Positions 1-4,831 of a DNA stretch of 7,710 nucleotides are shown piece by piece. The translations under genes and the position numbers were made by a program. This DNA comes from Giesbergeria sp. (GTDB lineage Bacteria > Pseudomonadota > Gammaproteobacteria > Burkholderiales > Burkholderiaceae_C), in NCBI GenBank assembly GCA_017998735.1, contig JAGOCN010000068.1:1-7710 (forward strand). Direction: 5' to 3'. Numbering within the stretch: the first letter of the stretch is position 1; every line of letters begins with the position of its first letter. The notes under the pieces were generated by a model, which saw only the letters and a list, made by a program, of their open reading frames with translations, did no database searches and was not told the origin of the DNA.

Positions 1-1124
1 ACCGGATGCTCGACATCGGTTTCCTGCCCGACCTGCAGCGCATCCTGTCGTACCTGCCCAAGCAGCGCACCACGCTGCTGTTCAGCGCCACCTTCTCGCC
101 CGAAATCAAGCGCCTGGCCGGCAGCTACCTGCAAGACCCCGTCACCATCGAGGTGGCGCGGCCGAACGAGACCGCCTCCACCGTCGAGCAGCATTTCTAC
201 AGTGCCGGCGATGACGACAAGCGCCGCGCCATCCACCAGGTGCTGAAAACGCGCGGCATCAAGCAGGCCTTCATCTTCGTCAACAGCAAGCTCGGCTGCG
301 GCCGGCTGGCGCGCAGCCTGGAGCGCGAGGGCCTGAAAACCACCGCGCTGCACGGCGACAAGAGCCAGGACGAGCGCCTCAAGGCGCTGGAATTGTTCAA
401 GAGCGGCGAAGTCGATCTGCTGGTCTGCACCGATGTGGCCGCGCGCGGTCTGGACATCAAGGACGTGCCGGCGGTGTTCAACTTCGACGTGCCTTTCAAC
501 GCCGAAGACTATGTGCACCGCATTGGCCGCACCGGCCGCGCTGGCGCTTCCGGCTTGGCGGTGACGCTGGTGTCGGGCAGCGATGCGCGCCTGGTGGCCG
601 ACATTGAAAAACTGCTGAAGCGAAAAATCGAGATTGAAACGCTGGCCTATGGCGCCGAGTCCGCGCCTGCGCGCCCGCCATCGCACACTCGCACCGAAAG
701 CGACAGCCGCCGCAGCGAGCACGGCCATGCCAACGGAAACGGGACCGGGACCGGTTACGGCAGCAGCAGCGACCACCGGGCAGTGCGTTCCAGTGCAGGC
801 CATGGCACCGGTTCCAGTGGCCGCCCGGAGCGCGCCTCGTCCTATGGCGAACACAGCGGCCGCAGGGAACGCGGCGGTTTCCGCCCGGCCGTGGCATCGC
901 GCGACCCCTTCTTCCACAAGCCCTACGAAGCGCCTGCCGAAGGCGGCGAAGCGGCGCAGTGGGAAGCGGCCGGGCGCGCCCAGACCGGCGGCCGTGTGGT
1001 GTCGTCCAACATCAAGTCCAAGCGCAAGGTGGCAGCGCTGTTCCGCCCGGTGCCCGAAAGCGTGTCCAGCGCACACAGCCCTTCTGCCGAGTCCGGCGCG
1101 TCCACCACTGCGTCCAGCACCTGA
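1..1124 (+). CDS. rhlE: DEAD-box ATP-dependent RNA helicase, RhlE type (5' end missing)
   Basis: This is the C-terminal part of an RNA helicase that unwinds structured RNA with ATP, probably in ribosome assembly or mRNA turnover. The reading frame is open at base 3, and the first residues (RMLDIGF) are those that normally follow the DEAD box, so motifs Q, I and II lie outside the window. Visible motifs are SAT (motif III, 84-92), the FIFVNSK strand of the second RecA domain, TDVAARGLDI (motif V, 429-458) and HRIGRTGRAG (motif VI, 516-545). After the core comes a Gly/Ser/Arg/His-rich, probably disordered tail of about 130 residues (roughly 660-1050), typical of RNA-binding extensions. It ends in a short conserved-looking block (KSKRKVAALFRP) seen, from memory, on Comamonadaceae RhlE proteins. 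Family assignment is firm. RhlE rather than another DEAD-box paralogue is inferred from the core spacing and tail. The gene converges with apaH. Confidence 0.93.
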   Translation, partial: RMLDIGFLPDLQRILSYLPKQRTTLLFSATFSPEIKRLAGSYLQDPVTIEVARPNETASTVEQHFYSAGDDDKRRAIHQVLKTRGIKQAFIFVNSKLGCGRLARSLEREGLKTTALHGDKSQDERLKALELFKSGEVDLLVCTDVAARGLDIKDVPAVFNFDVPFNAEDYVHRIGRTGRAGASGLAVTLVSGSDARLVADIEKLLKRKIEIETLAYGAESAPARPPSHTRTESDSRRSEHGHANGNGTGTGYGSSSDHRAVRSSAGHGTGSSGRPERASSYGEHSGRRERGGFRPAVASRDPFFHKPYEAPAEGGEAAQWEAAGRAQTGGRVVSSNIKSKRKVAALFRPVPESVSSAHSPSAESGASTTASST

Positions 1125-1218
1125 GCGGTGCAGCGCAGCCCCTGCCCACCCAGGTCCCAGTCAAAAACCAGGGGCCGGGCAGCAGGACAGGGCTTCTTCC
1201 GGATTTGAGGTCAAAACA

Positions 1219-1268
1219 GCCTCCAGCGCAGGCCCAGCCTGCGCCAGCAGCTATTGTTTCAATAGCAA
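1219..1268 (-). repeat. Dispersed hairpin repeat, copy 1 (between helicase gene and apaH)
   Basis: Read on the minus strand, these 50 bases match 39 of 50 positions, without gaps, to 6960-7009 inside acnA, so the two are members of one repeat family in opposite orientation. The copy contains two perfect hairpins: GCGCAGGC/GCCTGCGC with a 3-base loop (1226-1244) and GCTATTG/CAATAGC with a TTT loop (1250-1266). I associate this kind of element with intergenic repeats of Comamonadaceae genomes; that is from memory. On the minus strand the GC-rich hairpin is followed 9 bases later by TTTT (1216-1213), so it might also end apaH transcription; this is inference. Confidence 0.7.
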
Positions 1269-1292
1269 ATCACAGTTATTGAACAGCCACCA

Positions 1293-1314
1293 GCCGGGCA
1301 TCAGCCCGGCTTTT
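1293..1314 (+). terminator. Intrinsic terminator of the helicase gene
   Basis: A perfect 7-bp GC stem (GCCGGGC/GCCCGGC) with the 4-base loop ATCA is followed directly by TTTT on the + strand. It lies 168 bp after the helicase stop codon. The T-run is short, so efficiency may be moderate. There is no T-run on the minus side, so it does not look like the apaH terminator. The apaH stop codon (1303-1301) lies in its loop. Confidence 0.7.
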
Positions 1315-2143
1315 GTGCCTGTGCGCAGTCCACTTTCAGGTGCTCGCGCTCGGCCAGCGTGGCGCCAAAGCGCACCGCGCTCAGGCAGCCGCCCCAGACG
1401 CAGCCGGTGTCCAGCGACAGCACACCGGGCTGGTCCATCCAGCCCAGCATCGACCAGTGGCCAAACGCAATCAACGTGCCCTCGGTGCGCCGGCCGGGCG
1501 CATCGAACCACGGCACCAGGCCGGGCGGCGGCGCTTTGGCGCTTTCCGCGCTGTCAAAATCCATCACCCCGTCCGGTGTGCAAAAGCGCAGCCGCGTGAG
1601 CGCATTGACGACCACGCGCAGCCGGTCTGCGCCGGCAAGCGACGGGCTCCAGCGGTCGGGCGTGTTGCCATACAGCTGCTGCAAAAAACCCTGCAGGTCC
1701 GGGCCGCGCAGCACGCCATGCACTTCGCTGGCCAGCGCCACGGTCTCAGCCACGCTCCAGGCGGGCAGCACCCCGGCGTGCAGCATCAGCAAAGTTTCGC
1801 CCGCGTGTTCATGGGTGCGCACCAGCGGCTGCTGGCGCAGCCAGTCCAGCAGGGCAGCCCGGTCGGGCGCCTGCAGAACGCCGTCCAGTGTGTCGCGGCG
1901 CGACGGTGAGCGCACACCGTACGCCGTGGCCAGCAGGTGCAGGTCGTGGTTGCCAAGCAGGCAGCGCAGCGCACCTTCGCCCGCCCTGCAGCGGCGCAGC
2001 ACCGCCGCCGAGTCCGGCCCCCGGTTGACCAGATCGCCCAGCAGGTACGCCGTGTCGCGGCTGGGCGAAAAACCGATGTGCTCCAGCAGCCGGCCCAGAG
2101 CGGTGTCGCAGCCCTGTACATCGCCAACACAGTAAAGTGCCAT
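1301..2143 (-). CDS. apaH: Symmetrical diadenosine tetraphosphatase ApaH
   Basis: Cytoplasmic metal-dependent phosphoesterase that cleaves Ap4A symmetrically into two ADP. It limits alarmone build-up and, in other bacteria, can remove Np4-type caps from RNA. At 280 residues it has the normal family length. Metal and catalytic motifs appear in order: GDVQG (residues 7-11), GDLVNRG (36-42), GNHD (64-67), HAG (122-124), FGHW (227-230) and LDTGCVWGG (244-252). Position 10 is Gln where the general phosphoesterase motif GDxHG has a metal-binding His; from memory the same change occurs in Pseudomonas ApaH, so it is probably a lineage variant rather than a defect. The start is fixed by the family N-terminus (MALYCVGD), with a purine-rich GAAAGAA stretch just upstream as a weak ribosome site. 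In E. coli apaH sits in an operon with ksgA and apaG; here it stands alone, divergent from the CNNM gene and convergent with the helicase gene. Confidence 0.97.
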   Translation of the reverse strand: MALYCVGDVQGCDTALGRLLEHIGFSPSRDTAYLLGDLVNRGPDSAAVLRRCRAGEGALRCLLGNHDLHLLATAYGVRSPSRRDTLDGVLQAPDRAALLDWLRQQPLVRTHEHAGETLLMLHAGVLPAWSVAETVALASEVHGVLRGPDLQGFLQQLYGNTPDRWSPSLAGADRLRVVVNALTRLRFCTPDGVMDFDSAESAKAPPPGLVPWFDAPGRRTEGTLIAFGHWSMLGWMDQPGVLSLDTGCVWGGCLSAVRFGATLAEREHLKVDCAQAQKPG

Positions 2144-2170
2144 CTTGTTCTTTCAAGTCGTTTCAAAATC
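2144..2170. promoter_or_regulatory. 27-bp divergent spacer between apaH and the CNNM gene
   Basis: Only 27 bases separate the two opposite start codons, so the two promoters cannot both fit here. At least one must lie inside the neighbouring coding sequence, and initiation at the two genes could interfere. No Shine-Dalgarno sequence precedes the rightward ATG. That ATG (2171-2173) is flanked by the inverted repeat AAAATC (2165-2170) and GATTTT (2174-2179). I found no convincing -35/-10 pair for either direction. Confidence 0.5.
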
Positions 2171-3502
2171 ATGGATTTTCTGCTGATCGCGCTGCTGACC
2201 CTGCTCAACGGCGTGTTCGCAATGTCCGAACTGGCGCTGGCGTCCAGCCGCAAATCGCGCCTGACGGCCATGTCCGAAGAAGGTGACCGGGGTGCCCAGT
2301 CTGCGCTGGCCCTGCTGGACAACCCGACGCAGTTCCTGTCTTCGGTGCAGGTGGGCATCACGTCCATCGGCATGCTCAACGGCATCATCGGTGAAGCCGC
2401 CTTCAGTGGCCGGCTGGCGGCCTGGCTGGAAACGCTGGGCATGCCGGTGGGCGCGGCCAGCTTTTCTGCCACGGCCATCGTGGTCACGGTCATCACCTTT
2501 GTCACCATCGTGTTTGGCGAACTGGTGCCCAAGCGCATCGGCCAGCTGTACCCCGAGCCAGTGGCGCGGCTGGTGGCGCGGCCCATGGTGTGGGTGGCAA
2601 AAATTGCCAAGCCTTTTGTGGCCTTGCTGGCCATGTCCACCCAGGCCGTGCTGCGGCTGCTCCGGGTGGACAATTCGGCTGCGCGCGCTGTCACCGAAGA
2701 AGAAATCGTGGCCAGCCTGGAAGAGGGGCGCGATGCCGGCGTGATCGAGCACCACGAACACCAGATGGTGCAGAACGTGTTTCTGCTGGACGACCGGCCC
2801 CTGACCTCCATCATGGTGCCGCGCGGCGATGTGCAGTGGCTGGACGCCAGCCACACCGTGGCGCAGTGCCTGCAGATGGCCAGTGCCGCCGGCGACAAGG
2901 GGGCGCATTCCTGGTACCCGGTCTGCCGCAGTTCGCTGGACGATGTGGTGGGCGTCATCAGCGTGGCACACCTGCTGGAACTGGCCCCCCGGTCCGAAGA
3001 AACCATTGAACCGCATGTGCAGCCGGCAGCTTTCCTGCCCGAAACCTTGAGCGGCATGGAACTGCTGGAGCAGTTTCGGGCACGCTCGGGCCGCATGGTG
3101 TTTGTGGTTGATGAATATGGGGTGGTGCAGGGCATCATGACGCCGCGCGATCTGCTTGAAGCCATTACCGGCGAATTGCAGCCGGGCGCGCCCACCGATG
3201 CCTGGGCGGTGCAGCGTGAGGACGGCTCCTGGCTGCTGGACGGGCTGATGCCGGTGTCTGAATTGAAGGCGCGGCTTGATATTCGCGAACTGCCAGAAGA
3301 AGACCGGGGCCGCTATAACACGCTCGCGGGCCTGTTAATGGCCGAATCGGGCCATTTGCCCGCAGTGGCCGAACGCATTGCCTGCGAAGGCTGGGTATTT
3401 GAAGTGCTGGACCTGGATGGCAAGCGCATTGACAAGGTGCTGGCGCAGAAAGACCCTGCCGCTGAGCACCCCCTGGACTGGCAAAAGCGCCAGATCTCCT
3501 GA
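2171..3502 (+). CDS. CNNM/DUF21 membrane protein with CBS pair and CorC/HlyC domain (hemolysin-family, YtfL-like)
   Basis: 443-residue inner-membrane protein of the family often labelled hemolysin or Mg/Co transporter-associated. Domain order: an N-terminal CNNM (DUF21) membrane domain, about residues 1-165, with hydrophobic segments near 1-20, 55-80, 98-117 and 138-160 and the family signatures SELALASSRKSRL (19-31) and GELVPKR (116-122). Then comes a cytoplasmic CBS pair, about 205-335, containing MVPRGDV (215-221) and FVVDEYGVVQGIMTPRDLLE (311-330). Last is a CorC/HlyC domain, about 345-425. Length and sequence order recall E. coli YtfL (PaeA), implicated in polyamine export, while other members take part in Mg2+ handling; the substrate cannot be read from sequence. 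The start is the first in-frame ATG at the membrane domain, and I saw no in-frame ATG, GTG or TTG in the spacer. No Shine-Dalgarno sequence is visible. It is probably monocistronic, as a separate promoter precedes the next gene. Confidence 0.92.
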   Translation: MDFLLIALLTLLNGVFAMSELALASSRKSRLTAMSEEGDRGAQSALALLDNPTQFLSSVQVGITSIGMLNGIIGEAAFSGRLAAWLETLGMPVGAASFSATAIVVTVITFVTIVFGELVPKRIGQLYPEPVARLVARPMVWVAKIAKPFVALLAMSTQAVLRLLRVDNSAARAVTEEEIVASLEEGRDAGVIEHHEHQMVQNVFLLDDRPLTSIMVPRGDVQWLDASHTVAQCLQMASAAGDKGAHSWYPVCRSSLDDVVGVISVAHLLELAPRSEETIEPHVQPAAFLPETLSGMELLEQFRARSGRMVFVVDEYGVVQGIMTPRDLLEAITGELQPGAPTDAWAVQREDGSWLLDGLMPVSELKARLDIRELPEEDRGRYNTLAGLLMAESGHLPAVAERIACEGWVFEVLDLDGKRIDKVLAQKDPAAEHPLDWQKRQIS

Positions 3503-3529
3503 AAAACGTAGGCTAAAGTTAATCTTTTG

Positions 3530-3559
3530 AAGACATGGGTTTAATCTGGTGCTTATAAT
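3530..3559 (+). promoter_or_regulatory. Sigma-70 promoter of the H-NS-family gene
   Basis: A perfect -10 box TATAAT (3554-3559) lies 33 bases before the ATG at 3593. The best -35 candidate is AAGACA (3530-3535), matching 4 of 6 consensus bases with an 18-bp spacer. Transcription would start near 3566, giving a leader of about 27 bases. It falls in the 90-bp gap after the CNNM gene, so the H-NS gene probably has its own strong promoter. The -10 call is firmer than the -35. Confidence 0.6.
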
Positions 3560-3592
3560 GAATTCCCTTTGATTCATACCAATGCAATACCC

Positions 3593-3898
3593 ATGAAAAG
3601 CTATAAAGAACTGGTCCAGGACCGTGTGGAACTCGAGAAAAAGATCAGTGAAGCCCGGAAAAATGAAATTGCCGGCGCCCTGGCCCAGATCCGCAGCCTG
3701 ATGGAAGAGTTCCAACTGTCAGAGCGGGATGTGTTTCCCTCTTCCGGTTCCAAAGCGCGTGCTGCCAACAGCACCAGCGGCACCAAGGTGGCGCCCAAGT
3801 ACCGCGACCCTGCCACAGGCCAGACCTGGACCGGCCGGGGCAAGGCGCCCAAGTGGATTCAGGACCAAGAGCGCGACCAGTTCCTGATCACGTCCTGA
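3593..3898 (+). CDS. H-NS family nucleoid-associated DNA-binding protein
   Basis: 101-residue member of the short betaproteobacterial H-NS family. Such proteins bind AT-rich DNA, bridge or coat it, and silence horizontally acquired or AT-rich genes. Residues 1-47 form a charged, coiled-coil-type oligomerisation region (KELVQDRVELEKKI, RSLMEEF). About 48-66 is a flexible Ser/Ala/Gly linker. Residues 67-89 are the DNA-binding motif, with KYRDP followed by TWTGRGKAPKWI; the GRGK core inserts in the minor groove. The ATG at 3593 is chosen because it gives the usual family N-terminus (MxxYKEL) and lies 33 bases after a TATAAT box; an upstream in-frame TTG at 3569 is unlikely. No clear Shine-Dalgarno sequence is seen. 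Beyond the binding motif there is a short tail (QDQERDQFLITS), the last part of which is encoded within an 11-bp-period repeat that also contains the stop codon. Several paralogues per genome are usual, so no symbol is given. Confidence 0.93.
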   Translation: MKSYKELVQDRVELEKKISEARKNEIAGALAQIRSLMEEFQLSERDVFPSSGSKARAANSTSGTKVAPKYRDPATGQTWTGRGKAPKWIQDQERDQFLITS

Positions 3899-3948
3899 TC
3901 GGGGCTTGATGAAGGCCTGACCAAGGCCTGATGGAATCCTGAAACCAG
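3883..3948 (+). repeat. Six imperfect 11-bp tandem units across the H-NS gene stop codon
   Basis: The pentamer CCTGA (CTTGA once) begins at 3883, 3894, 3905, 3916, 3927 and 3938, exactly 11 bases apart each time. Neighbouring units share more sequence: TCCTGATC occurs at 3882 and 3893, and AAGGCCTGA at 3912 and 3923. The array starts in the last codons of the H-NS gene, and its TGA stop is part of unit 2. Degenerate relatives may extend upstream (GACCAGTT at 3875). Eleven bases is close to one DNA helical turn, so the motifs would lie on nearly one face. Function unknown. Confidence 0.6.
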
Positions 3949-3964
3949 GCTGCTGCCGAATTTG

Positions 3965-3998
3965 CCGTGCTGCTCACCCAAACGGGCGGGCAGCACGG
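3965..3998. other. Long imperfect hairpin downstream of the H-NS gene
   Basis: CCGTGCTGC (3965-3973) pairs perfectly with GCAGCACGG (3990-3998). The stem continues with a G-T wobble and a C-G pair, and a further CCC/GGG match lies in the loop. It sits 67 bases after the H-NS stop codon. No T-run follows on either strand, so it is not a classical intrinsic terminator. It could stabilise the mRNA 3' end or stop 3' exonucleases. Confidence 0.55.
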
Positions 3999-4049
3999 GA
4001 ATGCAGCAGCAACCCGGTTGATTTTCTTTTGCGCACAGCACACCAAACC

Positions 4050-4140
4050 CTGCATTTGGCTTTCTGGCATTGCAGTGTTTTGAAGCCCGAAAACTGCATT
4101 TGCGCCTGATGGCAAAAAGCCCGCTGCATTGGGCTTTTTG
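4050..4140 (+). repeat. Imperfect 17-bp direct repeat around CTGCATT
   Basis: Positions 4050-4066 and 4124-4140 agree at 15 of 17 bases (CTGCATT, then GGCTTT). A third CTGCATT occurs at 4094-4100. The second copy forms the loop and downstream arm of the strong hairpin at 4112-4141, so the first copy looks like a duplicated half-terminator without a matching upstream arm. Confidence 0.4.
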
Positions 4141-4141
4141 C
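4112..4141. terminator. Strong bidirectional intrinsic terminator
   Basis: A perfect 11-bp stem, GCAAAAAGCCC (4112-4122) with GGGCTTTTTGC (4131-4141), encloses the 8-base loop GCTGCATT. The A5/T5 tracts give a T-run after the GC part on both strands. On the + strand it could stop transcription from the H-NS gene 214 bases upstream. On the minus strand it would stop any transcript coming from the 4.2-4.6 kb region. Confidence 0.72.
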
Positions 4142-4335
4142 AGGGCACTGCGCTGTGCCATGCGCCATTGAAGACTATCAAAAGTGCATTCTTGCCAACA
4201 AGAACCATGCCCTGCAATTTCCGCTCGCAAGTTTCAGTGGAGCGGGAATGCTCGGTACTTGCAGTATTCCGACAAGGGTTTGCCATACCAATAGGGTTTC
4301 GCTGTTTGCCTATGGGTTGCTGCGAGAATGTCATG

Positions 4336-4627
4336 CCCTGAAATTGCTGCAGTGCACACTTCTTGCTTCGCAAATGGAAAATGTGGATCAGAAACAAAAA
4401 GTTTCTTTTTTCGCAAATATTTTGATTTTGCAAAAAGCAGTTGCTTTGTGAAATTATTGCCCCAGTGCAGGATTCCAGCCCTGAAATGTTTTTGCGCAAG
4501 AAGAAAAATGCCTGTTTACCTGTGTCCCTGTGGACTTATTGGGAAGGTACGGGCGTCGTACACAAAAGGCTCTTGCAGCAGATCCCAGGCAGGGTCTGAA
4601 AAAAGATTTTTCCAAATACCCTGAAAT
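4336..4627 (+). repeat. Three copies of the 9-mer CCCTGAAAT
   Basis: The word CCCTGAAAT occurs at 4336-4344, 4479-4487 and 4619-4627, spaced 143 and 140 bases apart. Outside the 9-mer I see no convincing alignment of the three surroundings, so this is not a clear 140-bp tandem repeat. The third copy forms the left arm of a small hairpin (CCCTG/CAGGG, 4619-4634) touching the inverted-repeat element. Another 9-mer, TTCGCAAAT, occurs twice (4367 and 4410). Confidence 0.35.
4390..4411 (+). terminator. Weak terminator-like hairpin with six T
   Basis: AGAAAC (4390-4395) and GTTTCT (4401-4406) form a 6-bp stem with an A5 loop, followed by a T-run to 4411. The stem is mostly A-T, so it would be weak. 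No gene is seen directly upstream. It would matter only if a small RNA is transcribed from about 4150-4390. Confidence 0.3.
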
Positions 4628-4638
4628 GCCAGGGACAT
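4516..4638 (-). other. Possible 40-codon small ORF or gene relic
   Basis: On the minus strand an ATG at 4638 opens 40 codons ending in TAA at 4518-4516. The peptide begins MSLAFQGIWKNLF and contains DPAWDLLQEPFVYDAR. Its Trp, Asp, Pro and Tyr content looks more protein-like than that of the other open frames in this gap. A fair Shine-Dalgarno sequence, AGAGG, lies 5 bases upstream of the ATG, but it belongs to the end of the inverted-repeat element, so it may be fortuitous. I do not recognise a family. It could be a small protein, the start of a gene whose rest has been lost, or chance. Confidence 0.22.
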
Positions 4639-4639
4639 A

Positions 4640-4738
4640 GGATCCTCTGCATAACCTCTTTTTCTGCTTTCCCCACCCAATTAAATCAACAAGTTACAAG
4701 CGCGAATTTGTCGGAAATTGGGGTTATGCAGAGGTTCC
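4640..4738. mobile_element. 99-bp MITE-like element or fused IS ends with 17-bp terminal inverted repeats
   Basis: GGATCCTCTGCATAACC (4640-4656) is the inverted match, 16 of 17 bases, of GGTTATGCAGAGGTTCC (4722-4738). The element is flanked by ATA on both sides (4637-4639 and 4739-4741), which could be a 3-bp target duplication. Inside is a nested inverted repeat, CCCAATT (4676-4682) and AATTGGG (4716-4722), the latter overlapping the right end by one base. There is no room for a transposase, so it would need one supplied elsewhere. The ends remind me of some IS5-family insertion sequences, from memory and unverified. It lies 93 bp upstream of the acnA start and may affect that promoter. An alternative is a large regulatory hairpin. 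Confidence 0.55.
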
Positions 4739-4821
4739 ATAAGGCCATCACCCTGCAAAAAGAGCCAGGTGCTGTCATGAGTGCCAGAATGGGTGGGTAA
4801 TCATTGCCATCGGCCACTCAC

Positions 4822-4827
4822 AGGAAG
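4822..4827 (+). promoter_or_regulatory. acnA: Ribosome binding site of acnA
   Basis: AGGAAG ends 4 bases before the ATG at 4832, a suitable Shine-Dalgarno sequence that supports this start. I found no convincing promoter between the inverted-repeat element and this site. Confidence 0.65.
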
Positions 4828-4831
4828 CACT

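Larger units (their letters stand above)
3899..4831. other. Long AT-richer intergenic region without a recognisable gene
   Basis: This 933-bp gap between the H-NS gene and acnA is long for this kind of genome. Reading all six frames I recognise no protein family; the longer open frames run through hairpins and look like chance. No tRNA or rRNA is seen. Individual items are listed separately: an 11-bp-period repeat, hairpins at 3965-3998, 4112-4141 and 4390-4411, repeated short words, a possible 40-codon ORF and a 99-bp inverted-repeat element. Other small structures are CCGCTC/GAGCGG (4221-4226 and 4240-4245), CCTGT three times at 8-bp spacing (4511-4531), and GTACG/CGTAC (4547-4561). It could hold decayed genes, a non-coding RNA or H-NS target DNA; nothing decides between these. 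Confidence 0.6.

Noticed and set aside
720..790. GGGACC and CAGCAG short repeats in the helicase tail
   Set aside because: These are explained by the low-complexity Gly/Ser/Thr-rich coding sequence of the disordered tail; no sign of an inserted element.
634..1599. Plus-strand open frame of 321 codons spanning the helicase tail and apaH end
   Set aside because: It is out of frame with the helicase, antisense to apaH, and very Ala/Pro/Arg-rich without motifs.
2025..2051. TTGACC followed by TACGCC inside apaH as a promoter for the CNNM gene
   Set aside because: The spacing is only 15 bp and the -10 is poor; in GC-rich coding DNA such a match is expected by chance.
1786..3195. Minus-strand open frame of 469 codons across apaH and the CNNM gene
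   Set aside because: It overlaps two well-supported genes in other frames, and its Ser/Arg/Thr-rich product has no family features; a GC-rich shadow.
3569..3592. Upstream TTG start giving the H-NS-family protein eight extra residues
   Set aside because: The TTG at 3569 is only about 3 bases from the predicted transcription start, and the ATG at 3593 gives the usual family N-terminus.
3883..3948. CRISPR array as an explanation for the regular repeats
   Set aside because: Units are 11 bp with no spacers of 25-40 bp between them, and no cas genes are present.
4428..4457. TTGCAA and AATTAT as a rightward promoter in the gap
   Set aside because: Both boxes match only 4 of 6 bases in an A/T-rich patch, and no gene follows within 370 bp.
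3888..4499. Minus-strand open frame of 203 codons in the long gap
   Set aside because: It needs a TTG start, runs through the strong terminator hairpin and the 11-bp repeats, and its product resembles no protein family I know.
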